Origin: an uncultured Oscillospiraceae bacterium
GTDB taxonomy: Bacteria; Bacillota; Clostridia; Oscillospirales; Oscillospiraceae
NCBI GenBank assembly: GCA_934565615.1
Contig: CAKTIH010000135.1
Location: forward strand, 1-5,210
Length of the DNA: 5,210 nucleotides
Direction of reading: 5' to 3'
Each line of letters starts with the position of its first letter. Position 1 is the stretch's first letter. The notes beneath the pieces were generated by a model. The model saw only the letters and a program-made list of their open reading frames with translations, searched no databases and was not told the DNA's origin. Shown here in pieces: positions 5,191 through 5,210 of this stretch. Made by a program: the position numbers and the translations under genes.

Positions 5191-5210
5191 CAGTCGGCAA
5201 TGGTTAGAGA

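Noticed and set aside
5142..5207. 21-codon reading frame starting at the ATG at 5142, possibly a leader peptide
   Set aside because: Its ATG lies before the predicted transcription start, it has no ribosome binding site, and it overlaps the stem-loop.
5176..5210. Possible 5' part of a tRNA (TTTC, a loop with AGTCGG and GGTTA, then GAGA)
   Set aside because: The D-arm-like pattern lacks T at position 8, has an overlong loop and a weak stem, and the supposed acceptor bases are used in the hairpin at 5161-5186.

Overview
The window is an ordinary-looking, GC-rich chromosomal stretch, most likely from a gut-type Clostridia (Oscillospiraceae/Ruminococcaceae-like) genome. Three things point there. 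A Rrf2-type regulator sits directly upstream of a NifS-type cysteine desulfurase. The lipoprotein carries 'LGDYKDSAEL' repeats typical of that group. Strong AGGAGG-like ribosome binding sites and sigma-A-like promoters sit in AT-rich gaps between GC-rich genes. This placement is inference; there is no rRNA or other taxonomic marker.

Layout. Positions 3-1649 (minus strand) hold an iron-sulfur biogenesis unit: iscR (1221-1649, TTG start) followed after 27 bases by nifS (3-1193). Transcription leaves the window after the nifS stop; the family partner nifU/iscU would be expected next but is not visible. Positions 1650-1846 hold the iscR promoter, several dyads that could be operators, a 14-base perfect palindrome and a 12-bp perfect hairpin. 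Positions 1847-2623 (minus strand) encode a membrane-anchored YdcF/DUF218 protein. Positions 2624-2809 are a divergent intergenic region with promoters for both neighbours. Positions 2810-4012 (plus strand) encode a DUF401-family polytopic membrane protein, probably a permease. Positions 4124-5038 (plus strand) encode a secreted lipoprotein with two short helical repeats and an uncharacterised C-terminal part; it has its own promoter at 4041-4069 and a stem-loop at 5055-5085. Positions 5087-5210 carry a good promoter and a stem-loop with a short T run, apparently the start of another plus-strand unit cut by the window edge. No gap exceeds about 200 bases.

How the genes work together. Only iscR-nifS form a clear functional unit: the desulfurase supplies sulfur for Fe-S clusters, and the regulator, with three cysteines placed for a cluster, probably senses cluster status and controls its own operon. 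The YdcF protein, the DUF401 protein and the lipoprotein each have their own promoter signal and show no pathway link to iscR-nifS.

I found no mobile element, CRISPR array, tRNA, rRNA or phage gene, and no convincing new multi-gene system. The points most worth checking are the dense dyads in front of iscR, the cut-off leader-like element at the right edge, and the unexplained C-terminal half of the lipoprotein.
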